Assembly: GCA_964450355.1 (NCBI GenBank)
Contig: CAYVDH010000037.1
Location: 1 to 23,018, forward strand
DNA length: 23,018 nucleotides
Direction: 5' to 3'
DNA from: CAYVDH01 sp964450355
Lineage (GTDB): Bacteria; Bacteroidota; Bacteroidia; NS11-12g; UBA955
Under the pieces are notes generated by a model. That model was not told where the DNA came from, searched no databases, and worked only from the letters and a program-made list of their open reading frames with translations. The stretch's first letter is position 1, and every line of letters begins with the position of its first letter. Below, in pieces: positions 1 through 10,500 of the stretch. The translations under genes and the position numbers were made by a program.

Positions 1-248
1 TTGTCCTGATAAAGTAGCATTCTAGATGCTCTTGTATTCTTTTTTTTAATAAATAAATTACATATTAAATAAATTTATTGTTATAATGTTTAGAAGTGAA
101 CTGTGTCTTAAAATACAATTTTTTCTATTGTAATGTATGTTGTATTTTATGTATTTACAACTGATTGAGTATTTAAATTTGAGGCTATCAATAATTGGAT
201 AATTACAAATTATATAATAGGTAAAAAAAAATGATTTAATTTGCAGTA
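1..248. other. AT-rich non-coding sequence before trxB
   Basis: No gene, RNA or repeat can be supported here. It is strongly AT-rich with several stop codons in every frame. The only suggestive element is TAATTTG at 237-243, a shortened -7 box 5 nt before the trxB ATG, without a TTG at -33 distance. Confidence 0.5.
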
Positions 249-1187
249 ATGAACAATTTGGAAGAGAAAGTAGAATGTTTAATTATTGGTAGCGGTCCTG
301 CAGGATACACTGCTGCAATATACGCTGCACGTGCCGATATGAAACCAGTGATGTACGAAGGTATGCAGCCGGGTGGACAATTGACAATTACAACCGATGT
401 AGAGAATTATCCCGGTTATCCCGATGGAATCATGGGCCCAGAAATGATGGATAATTTCAAGAAACAAGCAGTAAGATTAGGTGCAGATGTGCGTTTTGGA
501 ATGATAACAGAAGTGGATTTTTCTAAACGACCATTTAAATGTGTGGTAGATGGAAACAAAATCATGCTTGCCGAGTCTGTGATAGTTGCAACTGGCGCCA
601 GTGCTAAATGGTTAGGAATTCCAAGTGAACAAAGATTAAATGGAAGCGGAGTAAGTGCATGCGCTGTGTGTGACGGCTTTTTTTATAGAGGACAAGATGT
701 TGCCATAGTAGGCGCAGGAGATACAGCTTGTGAAGAGGCTGTCTATTTATCTAAAATTTGCAAACATGTTCACATGATAGTAAGGAGAGATGAGTTTAGA
801 GCATCTAAAGCCATGCAACATCGTGTTGAAAATACAGCAAATATTACTGTACATTACAACAGCGAAACCGATGAAATATTAGGAAGTAATGTCGTAGAAG
901 CTGTTAGAATTAAAAATAAAAATGGCGAAACAAAAGAAATTTCTGTTTCAGGATTTTTTGTAGCTATAGGTCATACTCCCAATACTCAAATTTTCAAAGG
1001 ACAATTGGATATGGACGAACAAGGGTATTTAATCACAAAACCCGGCAGTTCATACACCAATATCGAAGGGGTGTTTGCTTGTGGCGATGCTCAAGATAAA
1101 ATATACAGACAAGCTGTTACTGCAGCAGGTTCAGGATGCATGGCTGCATTGGATGCCGAAAGATGGTTGTCTGCACAGCATGCTTAA
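249..1187 (+). CDS. trxB: Thioredoxin-disulfide reductase (TrxB)
   Basis: Flavoenzyme that passes electrons from NADPH through FAD and a redox-active disulfide to thioredoxin in the cytoplasm. The 312-residue length is normal for the low-molecular-weight bacterial family. The N-terminal FAD dinucleotide motif GSGPAG is at residues 14-19. The active-site CAVC is at 138-141, followed by DGFF as in E. coli TrxB. The NADPH-domain motif GAGDTA is at 155-160, with a VRRDEFRAS segment at 178-186 that supplies the arginines for the NADPH 2'-phosphate. The closing FAD segment GVFACGDAQD starts at 274. The start fits the family: the first beta strand begins about 10 residues in. A TAATTTG box, one base shorter than TAnnTTTG, ends 5 nt before the ATG. 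The gene stands alone, with the next gene's promoter 60 nt downstream. Identification is secure. Confidence 0.97.
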   Translation: MNNLEEKVECLIIGSGPAGYTAAIYAARADMKPVMYEGMQPGGQLTITTDVENYPGYPDGIMGPEMMDNFKKQAVRLGADVRFGMITEVDFSKRPFKCVVDGNKIMLAESVIVATGASAKWLGIPSEQRLNGSGVSACAVCDGFFYRGQDVAIVGAGDTACEEAVYLSKICKHVHMIVRRDEFRASKAMQHRVENTANITVHYNSETDEILGSNVVEAVRIKNKNGETKEISVSGFFVAIGHTPNTQIFKGQLDMDEQGYLITKPGSSYTNIEGVFACGDAQDKIYRQAVTAAGSGCMAALDAERWLSAQHA

Positions 1188-1249
1188 GTTACACTTATTT
1201 TGTAATTTAATACACTTGTAATTTAAAATTTAACACTTATAAAATATAC
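1188..1249. repeat. Short degenerate AT-rich repeats downstream of trxB
   Basis: The gap between trxB and the next gene's promoter contains imperfect short repeats built on CACTT followed by TTGTAATTTAA. TTGTAATTTAA occurs twice, at about 1200-1210 and 1216-1226, and ACACTTAT-like pieces recur at about 1191 and 1232. There is no coding capacity and no strong hairpin with a T-tract, so no terminator can be called for trxB. This may be only compositional AT-rich sequence. Confidence 0.3.
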
Positions 1250-1281
1250 TTGTTATTAAAATTTAAATAAAATTACTTTTG
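1250..1281 (+). promoter_or_regulatory. Bacteroidota-type promoter for the T9SS cargo gene
   Basis: A TTG at 1250-1252 is followed after 21 nt by TACTTTTG at 1274-1281, an exact match to TAnnTTTG. The 17-23 nt spacing is that known for the Bacteroidota primary sigma factor. The TTG codon at 1279 that would extend the downstream frame lies inside this -7 box, so translation must start at the ATG at 1297. Confidence 0.7.
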
Positions 1282-1296
1282 TACTCATATTATAAA

Positions 1297-2838
1297 ATGA
1301 AAAACAAAATTTTAATTACTGGATTTTTAATCTTTTCAATAGTAAATCTGTTTGCTTCACACAAAATGGGGGCAGATATTCAATATGTTTATTTAGGTGC
1401 TAATAAATATAAATTCATAACCAAATTTTATAGAGATTGCAAAGGAATTTCTTTTGAAAATCCTGAAATTACACTAGAAATAGGAAGCAATAATGGAAAT
1501 ACAGTTTGCGCTTCATTTCCTCTAACTCCATATAGAGTTTCAATAAAAGATGTAACTCAAATTTGCAGTGATTCAAGTTTACCATGTTCACCTCAAAATA
1601 CTACAATTCCTAATATAGAAGGAGTAGAAGAACATGTTTACGAAAATGTTGTTGATTTTAGTTTGATGCAATATGCTAGTGTATTGAATGTAAACACTTG
1701 CAGTGAAATTACTGTATATTTTAGTCAATGTTGCAGAAATGGATCAATTACAACTGCAACTCCTGGGAATTTTATAATCAGTACCACATTGTATTGGAAC
1801 AATGTATTAAAAACACCTAAGAAAGAAAATAATTCTGTTATCTTTTCTAATCTGCCTATAATATATGCTTGTTGTAATGTGCCTTTTTCTTTAAGTCAAT
1901 GTGCAATTGATACTTCAGACTATGATTCTGTTTCTTTTAATTTAGTTCATCCAATTGAGACAAAACCAAATGTCAGTGTTAATTACAATTCTCCATTTAC
2001 AAAAGAATTTCCAATGACGCCATATTGCCCACCCACAGCAGGAGTTGTTAATTGTAATCCATTGCCAAATGCACAACCTCCAAGGGGATTTTATTTTGAC
2101 TCAAAAACTGGAGATATCATTTTTACACCTACAAATTGTGAAGAAGTAGGAATTTTAGTGATAGAAGCTAATGAGTTTAGAAAAGATAGTTTTGGAAGAA
2201 TGTTACAAGTAGGGAAATCAAGAAGAGACATGGAAATTATTGTTAAAAGTTGTGGTCAAAACATTAGTCCAAAAATAACAGGAAGCGATTCTTATATAAT
2301 TTGTGAAGGTCAAAAATTGTGTTTTGATATTTCTGTTAAAGATTCGAGCGAAAACTATGAAGATTCTTTAATCATAAGTTGGAATGACAACATGAAAGAC
2401 AATTCTGTTATAATGATAGACTCAAGTTCTAACAATAAAAAAATAGAAGTATGTTGGACTACAAAAATTGGAGATGCTAAAAACTATCCTTATTTGTTTA
2501 GCTTAACGGCTAGTGACAATGTTTGCCCATTCCCAATTAAGGTTAGTAAAACCTTTAAAATTCAAGTTAAAAATTGTTTAAGCAATGAGAAAACCAATGT
2601 CCAAAATGATTTAAATTTAAATGTGTATCCTAATCCTGCACAAAACACTTTTAAGGTTATAACAAAATTAAATAAATGCGATTTATCATTATTTGATGTG
2701 AATGGTAAAGAAGTGCTGAAAATTAAAAATTATATAAATGGAGATTTAATAAAAATTGAAAGTTTGAACAAAGGTTTTTATACAATTAAGTGTTCCTTTG
2801 AAAATCATTCTTTGTATGAGACTCTAATAATTGAATAA
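1297..2838 (+). CDS. Secreted cysteine-rich protein with T9SS C-terminal sorting domain
   Basis: Predicted 513-residue exported protein of unknown specific role. The first ~22 residues (MKNKILITGF... ending near LFASHK) form a signal peptide for Sec export. The mature N-terminus, HKMGADIQYVYLG...KFYRDC, resembles the start of many Bacteroidota gliding-motility-associated or adhesin-like proteins. About 20 cysteines are spread over the mature chain, suggesting disulfides outside the cytoplasm. The last ~75 residues carry the type A T9SS pattern: VYPNPAQNTF, then LSLFDVNGKEV, then IESLNKGFYTIK. This predicts passage through the type IX secretion system and cleavage or anchoring at the cell surface. 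I chose ATG 1297 over the in-frame TTG at 1279 because the latter is inside the -7 promoter element. The gene converges on the M61 peptidase gene with only 3 nt between stop codons. Adhesin is a guess; T9SS cargo is well supported. Confidence 0.85.
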   Translation: MKNKILITGFLIFSIVNLFASHKMGADIQYVYLGANKYKFITKFYRDCKGISFENPEITLEIGSNNGNTVCASFPLTPYRVSIKDVTQICSDSSLPCSPQNTTIPNIEGVEEHVYENVVDFSLMQYASVLNVNTCSEITVYFSQCCRNGSITTATPGNFIISTTLYWNNVLKTPKKENNSVIFSNLPIIYACCNVPFSLSQCAIDTSDYDSVSFNLVHPIETKPNVSVNYNSPFTKEFPMTPYCPPTAGVVNCNPLPNAQPPRGFYFDSKTGDIIFTPTNCEEVGILVIEANEFRKDSFGRMLQVGKSRRDMEIIVKSCGQNISPKITGSDSYIICEGQKLCFDISVKDSSENYEDSLIISWNDNMKDNSVIMIDSSSNNKKIEVCWTTKIGDAKNYPYLFSLTASDNVCPFPIKVSKTFKIQVKNCLSNEKTNVQNDLNLNVYPNPAQNTFKVITKLNKCDLSLFDVNGKEVLKIKNYINGDLIKIESLNKGFYTIKCSFENHSLYETLIIE

Positions 2839-2841
2839 ATG

Positions 2842-4578
2842 TTATTGTTTCATCCAAAAATTAAATAAAGGATTTTCTTCCACAGGCTTTATTAATTGAT
2901 ATGTTGACGGCCCATTTTGATTGATTTCGATTTTTACAGTTCGTATTAATCCATTCCTGCTGATTAACAAGTTTGCGTTTCCTTTGCCAATCAACTTGAT
3001 TTGGTCTTCTAAATTTGTTTTTATTCTGATGTCGTTGATAGCAATTAACTCGTCTCCAAATTGTAATCCTGCTAGCTCTCCCGGACTATTTGATACAATT
3101 GATTTGATATATAATTTTTCGTTTTTTATTTCGGTATTGATGCCAGTATATAAGTTTAAATTTTTAGATTCTTCAATGTTTATGCCTATTTTAGCAAAAC
3201 TTTGTTTGCAATTCAATAACCAGTTTTCATCGTTTGGTTTTGTGACAAAATAGCTAATGTTTATCTGTTTTCCTGCAACTGTGTTTACCGCATCATAAAA
3301 CTCTTTATCAGTAAAACCTGTATTTTTGCTCAAGTAAAAATTTTGATATAGGTATTTCATTAGGTCATCTAAATTTTTCTTGCCTTCACTTGCAGTAATA
3401 ATTTCCATGTCTAACATAGCTGCAACCAATGCCCCTTTACTGTAATAGGAGATTGAACTGTTAATGCTGTTTTCGTTCGGACGGTATTCTTTAATCCATG
3501 CATCATGTGATGCTTCATGTAAACTCATTTTACTTGAGCCCACTCTATTGCTTACTGAACTGAATAATGAATTTAAAGCAGTTAAATAATTATCTTTAGT
3601 CCATATACCAGCTCGGTACAAGGCTAGTTCATCATAATAACTTGTTATACCTTCTGCAACCCATAACAAGTTTGTGTAATTTTCTTTGCTGTAATCAAAT
3701 GGTCCAAGTGCTGCAGGTCTTATTCGTTTTACATTCCATAAATGAAAATATTCATGTGCGCACAAACCTAAAAAAGATGTGTAATTATCTTTGTTGCTGT
3801 AATTAAATCGAGGCATTTGTACAACACAACTGTTGGCATGTTCAAGACCACCGCCACCACTTTCTACGTGGTGAATAACAAATAAGTATTCTTTACATGG
3901 ATGAACCCCTACAATGTTGAACATCGTCTGACAAATTTTTTCTAAATCTTTTTTAAAAGTAGAAATGTCAGCATTGTGTTTCCCCACCATGGCTACTCTG
4001 TGATTTACACCTGCAACATTAAATTCAAATTCAGAATGATTGCCTATTTCAATTGGAGAGTCAGCAAGTTCATCATAATTTGGAAAAGAAAACACATTAT
4101 TCCCTTCTTTTTTCAAAGTAGTGGAGACAGTGGTCCAATTGCTGAATTTAAATTCCACTTTGCCTTTTAAGTTTAAATGGTTGTCGGCAAACATTAACAA
4201 ACTAGTAGGTAGAAAAAAGGCATGATCTTCATCAATGTAGGATGTGCGAACACTGGGTTCAAAACAATAAATTTGATAATTTAAAGTGATATCAGCGCCT
4301 TTATTTTCAACTCTCCAAGTGTTTTTATCTATTTTTTTTATAGATAAATTATTTGCATTTACTTTTTCAATGTTTCTACTGAATTCTCTGACCATGTAAC
4401 TGCCCGGTGTCCAAACAGGGAGCTTGAAATCAATGAATTTATCTTTGATGCCTTTTAATTCTATTTTAACATTGGCATAATGGTTTTTAGCATTTTCTAT
4501 GTTGACTGTATAGTTGATTTCTTGAGCTTGTGTTGTCATGATTAAAGTGAAAAAGAATAGAAGAAATTTGAATTTCAT
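2842..4578 (-). CDS. M61 family metallopeptidase with PDZ domain
   Basis: Zinc peptidase of the M61 (glycyl aminopeptidase-like) family, 578 residues, which is normal length. An N-terminal signal peptide (MKFKFLLFFFTLIMTTQAQ) predicts export to the periplasm or beyond. An N-terminal beta domain covers about residues 20-190 and includes WTPGSYMVREFSR, typical of the family. The catalytic motif HEYFH is at 275-279 (zinc ligands H275 and H279, base E276), followed by LWNVKRIRP. The third ligand is E309 in the WVAEGI segment. A C-terminal PDZ domain lies around 470-550, with AGLQFGDELIAIND as its core. The zinc site is complete, so the enzyme should be active; its substrate is unknown. It lies 13 nt downstream of the alpha-2-macroglobulin-like gene on the same strand but also has its own -7 box in the gap. 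A tight ATG follows that box by 4 nt. Confidence 0.92.
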   Translation of the reverse strand: MKFKFLLFFFTLIMTTQAQEINYTVNIENAKNHYANVKIELKGIKDKFIDFKLPVWTPGSYMVREFSRNIEKVNANNLSIKKIDKNTWRVENKGADITLNYQIYCFEPSVRTSYIDEDHAFFLPTSLLMFADNHLNLKGKVEFKFSNWTTVSTTLKKEGNNVFSFPNYDELADSPIEIGNHSEFEFNVAGVNHRVAMVGKHNADISTFKKDLEKICQTMFNIVGVHPCKEYLFVIHHVESGGGGLEHANSCVVQMPRFNYSNKDNYTSFLGLCAHEYFHLWNVKRIRPAALGPFDYSKENYTNLLWVAEGITSYYDELALYRAGIWTKDNYLTALNSLFSSVSNRVGSSKMSLHEASHDAWIKEYRPNENSINSSISYYSKGALVAAMLDMEIITASEGKKNLDDLMKYLYQNFYLSKNTGFTDKEFYDAVNTVAGKQINISYFVTKPNDENWLLNCKQSFAKIGINIEESKNLNLYTGINTEIKNEKLYIKSIVSNSPGELAGLQFGDELIAINDIRIKTNLEDQIKLIGKGNANLLISRNGLIRTVKIEINQNGPSTYQLIKPVEENPLFNFWMKQ

Positions 4579-4582
4579 GATG

Positions 4583-4590
4583 CAAAGGTA
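4583..4590 (-). promoter_or_regulatory. -7 element TACCTTTG for the M61 peptidase gene
   Basis: The minus-strand sequence TACCTTTG matches TAnnTTTG exactly and ends 4 nt before the ATG at 4578. Only a TTC, not TTG, lies at an acceptable -33 distance (4614-4616, 23 nt spacer), inside the 3' end of the upstream coding sequence. The geometry predicts a transcript starting at or within a base or two of the ATG. Confidence 0.55.
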
Positions 4591-4591
4591 T

Positions 4592-7500
4592 TTATTTTAC
4601 TTGTAAGATGATTGAACTTGAATTGCCAGTGTATTCTGGAGCGTACATGCACTGTGCTGTAGCAAGTCCGCTGTTGTATTCGCCAGCTTGTTGTACTTTC
4701 AATTGGTAATTAAATTGGTAATTGCCTTTGGATAAATAATCAACAAAGAAATTAGTGCTAGCGTCTAATGTTGTTTGATAAAATCCCGCTCCATTTTGCC
4801 ATTTATAACCCGATAAAACATCCAAAGGTTCAGTTCCACTAGCCCTTAAATCTTTGATATGGACGTATTCTAAGTTCCTGTCGGTAGATATGGATAAAGA
4901 TACTTCAATTAAATCACCAACAGATAATACATCACCTTGTTTTACCAATTGTTTTTCTGTGCCTTTTGCTGTATTTATAATTTTATATATTTTTTTCTCA
5001 ATCATTATACCTGAGGCGTTGCTTTTTATTTTGTTTAAGTCTTCGAAGTACTGCCAATAGGCTGCTCCATAACCAAAGTTGTCGGTGCTTGATGTTACGG
5101 TAATTTTGCCCGTATTGTTATTTATTTTTTCTTTTTCAATGGATTGTCTGATGTATCCAGTTCCATTTTCTGAACCAATGGTTTTAATGCTAAAATCATT
5201 GGTTTTTGCTTCTATTTCTTGTTGGTTATCCAATAGGTTTTTTCCAGTCATCAATAGAGCATAACAGGCATCGGCAGTGGCTCTGGTTGTTTTCCAATTT
5301 TGAGTTTGTTTTTGTCTCAAAAGCCATATTTGTAATTCATTAATCAACGATGTCTCTTGTTTCATTGTGCTGTATGCTTCTATGATAGCCGCTTGTGTTT
5401 CTATAGCAGATTCATGCCAGTAATAACCTCCAGTGTTTTGTTTCCAATACATACCCATTTCTTCTTTTTGAATTGCATTTTCTTTAAATGCTTTTAAAAT
5501 TAAATCTGGAGTATTGCTGCTTGGATTCAGTGTTTTGATGGCAGTAATCAATTGAGCTCTGTTCATCAACGAATGATTTTGCCAATTTGTTTCAGCATGA
5601 TTCAAATGAAATTGTACAATTTTATTTTGAACATCAAATCCATATTGAGGAAAATAACTTTTACAATATAAATATTGAAGGTTAGAGGAAAGAGTGTATG
5701 TGTTTTTGTTTTTTATATACCAATTGTAATCTTTTTCAGCTTCTCGGTCTAAGTAATTTACTGCATTACTTATCATGGGTTCGTATTGAGAAATGTTAAT
5801 GCCCATTTCTTTCATTTTGCCAAAACCAATCACTATAGTTTCAGTGATGTAAGTGTTAGGATACATGCCTTTGAACCAGCCCCAAGCACCACTCTCATGC
5901 TGTAATTCTTTTAATCTCTCAAAAGACAATTGCATGTTGTTATTCAGTTTTTCTTGATCAAATAATTGAGCCAATTGCTGTATTTGTTCTGTTTCTTTTT
6001 TAGCCTCCAATAACCATGGAGTTTCTTCAATAGTGGTGTATTTTAAATCTTGGTTTTGCTCTAGCTTGCTCATCAAAATTTGTGGATTTTTTTCACTTTG
6101 ATTTTTCCATTTCTCAATCATTGGTTTAATGGTTTTGTTGGTGTTAGCAATAAAATGAGCAATGGAGTTGGCATACAATTTTGAAAAAGTTTGTTCAGCA
6201 CATTCATGAGGGAATTCCACTAAGTAAGGCAATGATTGTACAGCATACCATGCAGGATTGCTGCATAGTTCAACGCTGAATTGGTGATGAGTAAGTGAAT
6301 TGCTATTGTTTGCAGTAAGTGATGTGAAATCTAAGTTTTGTATGCCTTTTTTTCTAATGGTAATAGGCAGGCTCTCTGTAATTAATTTTCTATTGCTAAG
6401 CACTACCAATAAATGTTCTTCACCATCGGAATAGTTGCCTGCAACTGCTTGTATGCTCAATTTTACTATACCAGTATAATTTGGTATTGACAATTCAAAA
6501 GAAGTAGCATTAACTTGATTAGCTGCAACACTCACAGTGCTTGATGAATTGTTTGTAAACCAATTTAACTCTTTGCCTGTTTCCAAATCTGTAAGACTGT
6601 AGGTTACTTTAGCATTGATGGCTTCTTTGCTTGTGTTGACTATTTTGGTAGCAATGCTTATTTTGTCTTTTTCTCTCAAGAATCTAGGAACATCAGGCTG
6701 TACCATTATTTTTTTAGATGTAGTGATGCTGTGGTTATATTGTCCTAATTTAAGGTCTTTGGTATGACTCAATAACATCAATTTCCATTGAGTTAATGAT
6801 TCAGGCATAGTAAATTCAAGTACAATTTCTCCTTTTTTGTTAGTTAATAAATGAGGAAAAAAGAAAGCAGTTTCATTGAAGTTTTTACGGATGCTTGCAA
6901 TTGGTTTAGGATTTTCATTTTTGTTTAGTTTTTCTACAAAATTTTCATCTCCATCTTTTCTTACTTTTTCAAGGTTGTTTCCAGATAATGATTTATCAGA
7001 GCTTGAGAAATTATAACTTAGACCTTCTTTATAGCCAATGTTGTCAGAGCTTAAATATGATCTTGTCACATGTTTATTTCTAATCCCATCACCAAAGTCC
7101 CAACGATACATTACATTATTGCTATAATCAATACTGTATAATCCAATTATTGTTGGATCAATAATGTCAATGGTATTTATTGTTTCATAATCATTCTCTG
7201 GAAATCTATTAGATTCACTTGTGCCAAATGAATGGGTGAAATAAAAATAATTAGACAAATCACTGTATGGCCACAAATGCCAACTGTTGGATTCTGTTAT
7301 ATCGTCTAAGGATTGGTCGTACATGCCTGCAAGTGTTTCAGCTAGTACTTTACTCGATTTGGGTCCTTTTAAAGTCAATATCCATTTTTCTTTTGATCCG
7401 GGTTCGGTATTGTCTCTCAAACTTTTAACTGCATAACTCAATTCTTTGTTTGAGTAGGGGATTGATAACGTTAGGTTTTCATGGTAAAATCTGTAGTTAT

Positions 7501-10500
7501 TGGTGGTGTAGGCATCTATGCTTATGCCTCCTCTGTCTTCTTCCAAAATTGGAATTTCTATCAGTTTTGATTCGTTATTCAATGAAATCAGTTCATTCCT
7601 AATTTCTCCTCTCAAACTTTTAATGATTAATGTAATTGTTGATTTTGTGCCAGAACTCAATAAAATTTTAGCCTTTTGTTTTGGCTGTAATATTCCATTA
7701 TTTAGTGATGTTAGTTCAATTGTTTTAGGCAAATTATATACACCAACTTTGCTTGGCTTTACTTCGAATACAGTTTGAGTGCTTATTGTTTTTCCATTGG
7801 CATCTTTACTTGTTAAAGTTGCTTTGTAACTACCTTCTTCTTTTAACGAATTTAAGGTGTAAATTGGTTGTAAATAGTTGTTAAGTTTTATGGTTTCAAT
7901 TTTTGTATAAGAGGGTTTTTTGAAAAAAGCATAATCTGGGAATTGTTTGTTGTATTCTTCCTCATTTAATTGTGTACTGTCTGAATTCCCCCATAGTTTA
8001 GTTCGTTTTATTTGTCTGTCTTCAATTAGTTTTTCAATGGTTATTTCACCATTGATTGGTTTAGAAATGCCTTGTAAATTTTTGCATGAAATGCTCAAAT
8101 CAATCAATTTCATTGATTTTGGATTTTGACTACTAGCGATAGAAAGTTCAATATCAGTATAAGCTAAAGTCAATATGTATTCACATGTCTTTACTTCGCC
8201 ATTTAAATCAGTAATTGTTGCATTAATATTGTAATTAAAATATGGGTTTTCATTCGGATTAATCAATTCGTCAGGCAAGGCTTTAAATTCAATAATAAAT
8301 TCACCTTTATCATTTGTTTTGGTTTCTGAATTGATGATGGTTAAACTTTGGGAATTTAATATAGGAGATTGACGAAAACTCCAATAGTCCCACCAATACA
8401 CAGGTTTAATGCTGCGTTCTACAGAGTAAGTTACATTGGCATTTTGAATTGGGTATCCAGCAAAGGCAGTAGCATTACCCATAATGCTAATGGAATCGTT
8501 TATTTTGTAGGATTTTTCAGGAGCTTTTATTTCTGCGCTGTATTTTGGTCTTTTGTATTCTTCAACATTAAAATAGGTTGTGTAATCATTCACCTTCAAA
8601 TGAAAATTCCCTTTGTTGAAGCCACCTAATGGCAATTTAAAACTACCTGAAAAACTTCCAAATTCATTCGAAGTTAACTTCAATGAGCCTTTCTCTTGGT
8701 AATTATTGTCCATTAAAGTTACTAAAACTTTTTCTCCAGTAGCTACTTCTTTCTTATTTTCTTTATAGGCAATGCCTTTAAAATACACTGTTTGTCCTGG
8801 CCTGTATATTTTACGGTCGGTAAACAATGTTATTGTTGTTTTTTCTTGAACTGTTGGTTGTTTGTATTCAGGGTAATAATAGGATGAATAAAATTGTTCG
8901 TTTTCTCCTATTTCAACTAAAATGTTATCTCTCCCTTCATTTAATGCATCTAATTCAATGATGCCGTTTTTATTTGTTTTAGATTGACTTACTAATTCAT
9001 ATTTGTCGTTCTCATGATTGTTGTAATCTATTTTTTTAGAATAAATTTTGTAATCATAATTTTGAATGAATTCACCTGTTTTAGCATTCACTAATTCAAG
9101 TTTACTTTTATTTAATATTTTATTTATACTGAATTCCGAAACAGTAAAAGCCCCACATAATATATATGGAATGGTGTCTTGATTTGTGAATTTCAAATGG
9201 CTTAATCTTAGCAAGTAAGAACCTTTAGGCAATGGTTTTAAGGCTATTTCTGAGCTGTGTTCCATGTAGTCTTTGTATTCAGGCAATGCAACAGTATAGT
9301 TGTCTATAAGTTTAGCACTTTTTGGCAATAATCTTGGTTCGCGGTAATAATTTCCTTGTGCCAATAGTGTTTCTTTATAGTCTATTTGGTACACTTGAAC
9401 TTGAATCTCTTTGATGTTTTTGTAATTTAATTGAGCTAATATGGATTTATTAGGTTCAATTGTTGTTTCAGTTTTGATAGAATATTCAATTTTCTCAATG
9501 GAATTCAAATGGAAAGTAAGCTGAGAGTTGAATTCAAATTGAGGGTGTTTTTCAATGCATGATTTTATAAATTCTTTAGTTTTTACTTTGTCTTTTTCAA
9601 TGTTAGCCTCAATAATTTTAATTGCGATTAAATTGCTGTAGGGATTGTTTTGATGTTCAAGGTATAAATCATTGTATAAAAAAGTTGTTAATTGATTGTT
9701 TTCACTGTTGTCAAATTTTGAAGCAAAATCAATTCTTTTTAAATCCAAATAGATGAGTTTGCCTGTTTCAATCTCATTGATTGGTAAAACAGATTTTAAT
9801 GTTTTTTGATACAATCTTAAAATGTAATAATCATTTGCTGGGTCATCTTTTTTGTTAAAATCTGTGGTTAAAAACAATGAAGTAGAAGCTAAAACTTCTT
9901 GAGGTTTAGGATCCAAGTAATCAGTAGTTTTAGTAAGCTCAATATTTTTTAACAATTCAATGATTTGTAAACACATCATTTGTTCTAAGTTGTATTTAAA
10001 TTCTGAACTGTTGTAATCAATTAACAATGGGAGAATGTTGTCATTAACTGTTAATTGACTGCTAAGAGCTTCCGCAATTCTGCAATTTTCTAAACATTTT
10101 TCAGCTAATTTGTCGTTGCTCCACTGATTAGGGTCAATGCTTTCATCGTTTTTATTTTCATTGTTCCATCTGTTGTTTTCAAACTTTTGTTGTAAATATT
10201 TAGCTAAATCAAGATAAATGAATGCTAATGCTTCCTTTGGGGCTTTAACTAACGATTGATTGAGTTTGCTCCAAATTAGAGAATCGCTGTTGTTGTCATC
10301 TGTTTGAGAAAGCAAGTTTATTTCTATCTGAGAGCATATTACATAGTATCCAGGGTGATTTTGAACAATGGCTTTGTTTAATATTGGGTATAAGGTTTCT
10401 AATGCAGATTCTGTTTGGTCAAGTTTAATCAGAGAATCTACTTTGGCTAATTCTAAAGAAAAGGAGTAGGGAGTTTCTTTTTTCATGGAGTTTTTTTTGC

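Noticed and set aside
1279..1296. TTG start giving a 519-residue T9SS protein
   Set aside because: The TTG is the end of the TACTTTTG -7 box, so it would not be in the mRNA; the ATG at 1297 starts directly at a good signal peptide.
7080..7130. PKD domain from the WDFGDG motif in the alpha-2-macroglobulin
   Set aside because: Only the short motif is present; the surrounding residues do not follow the PKD beta-sandwich pattern.
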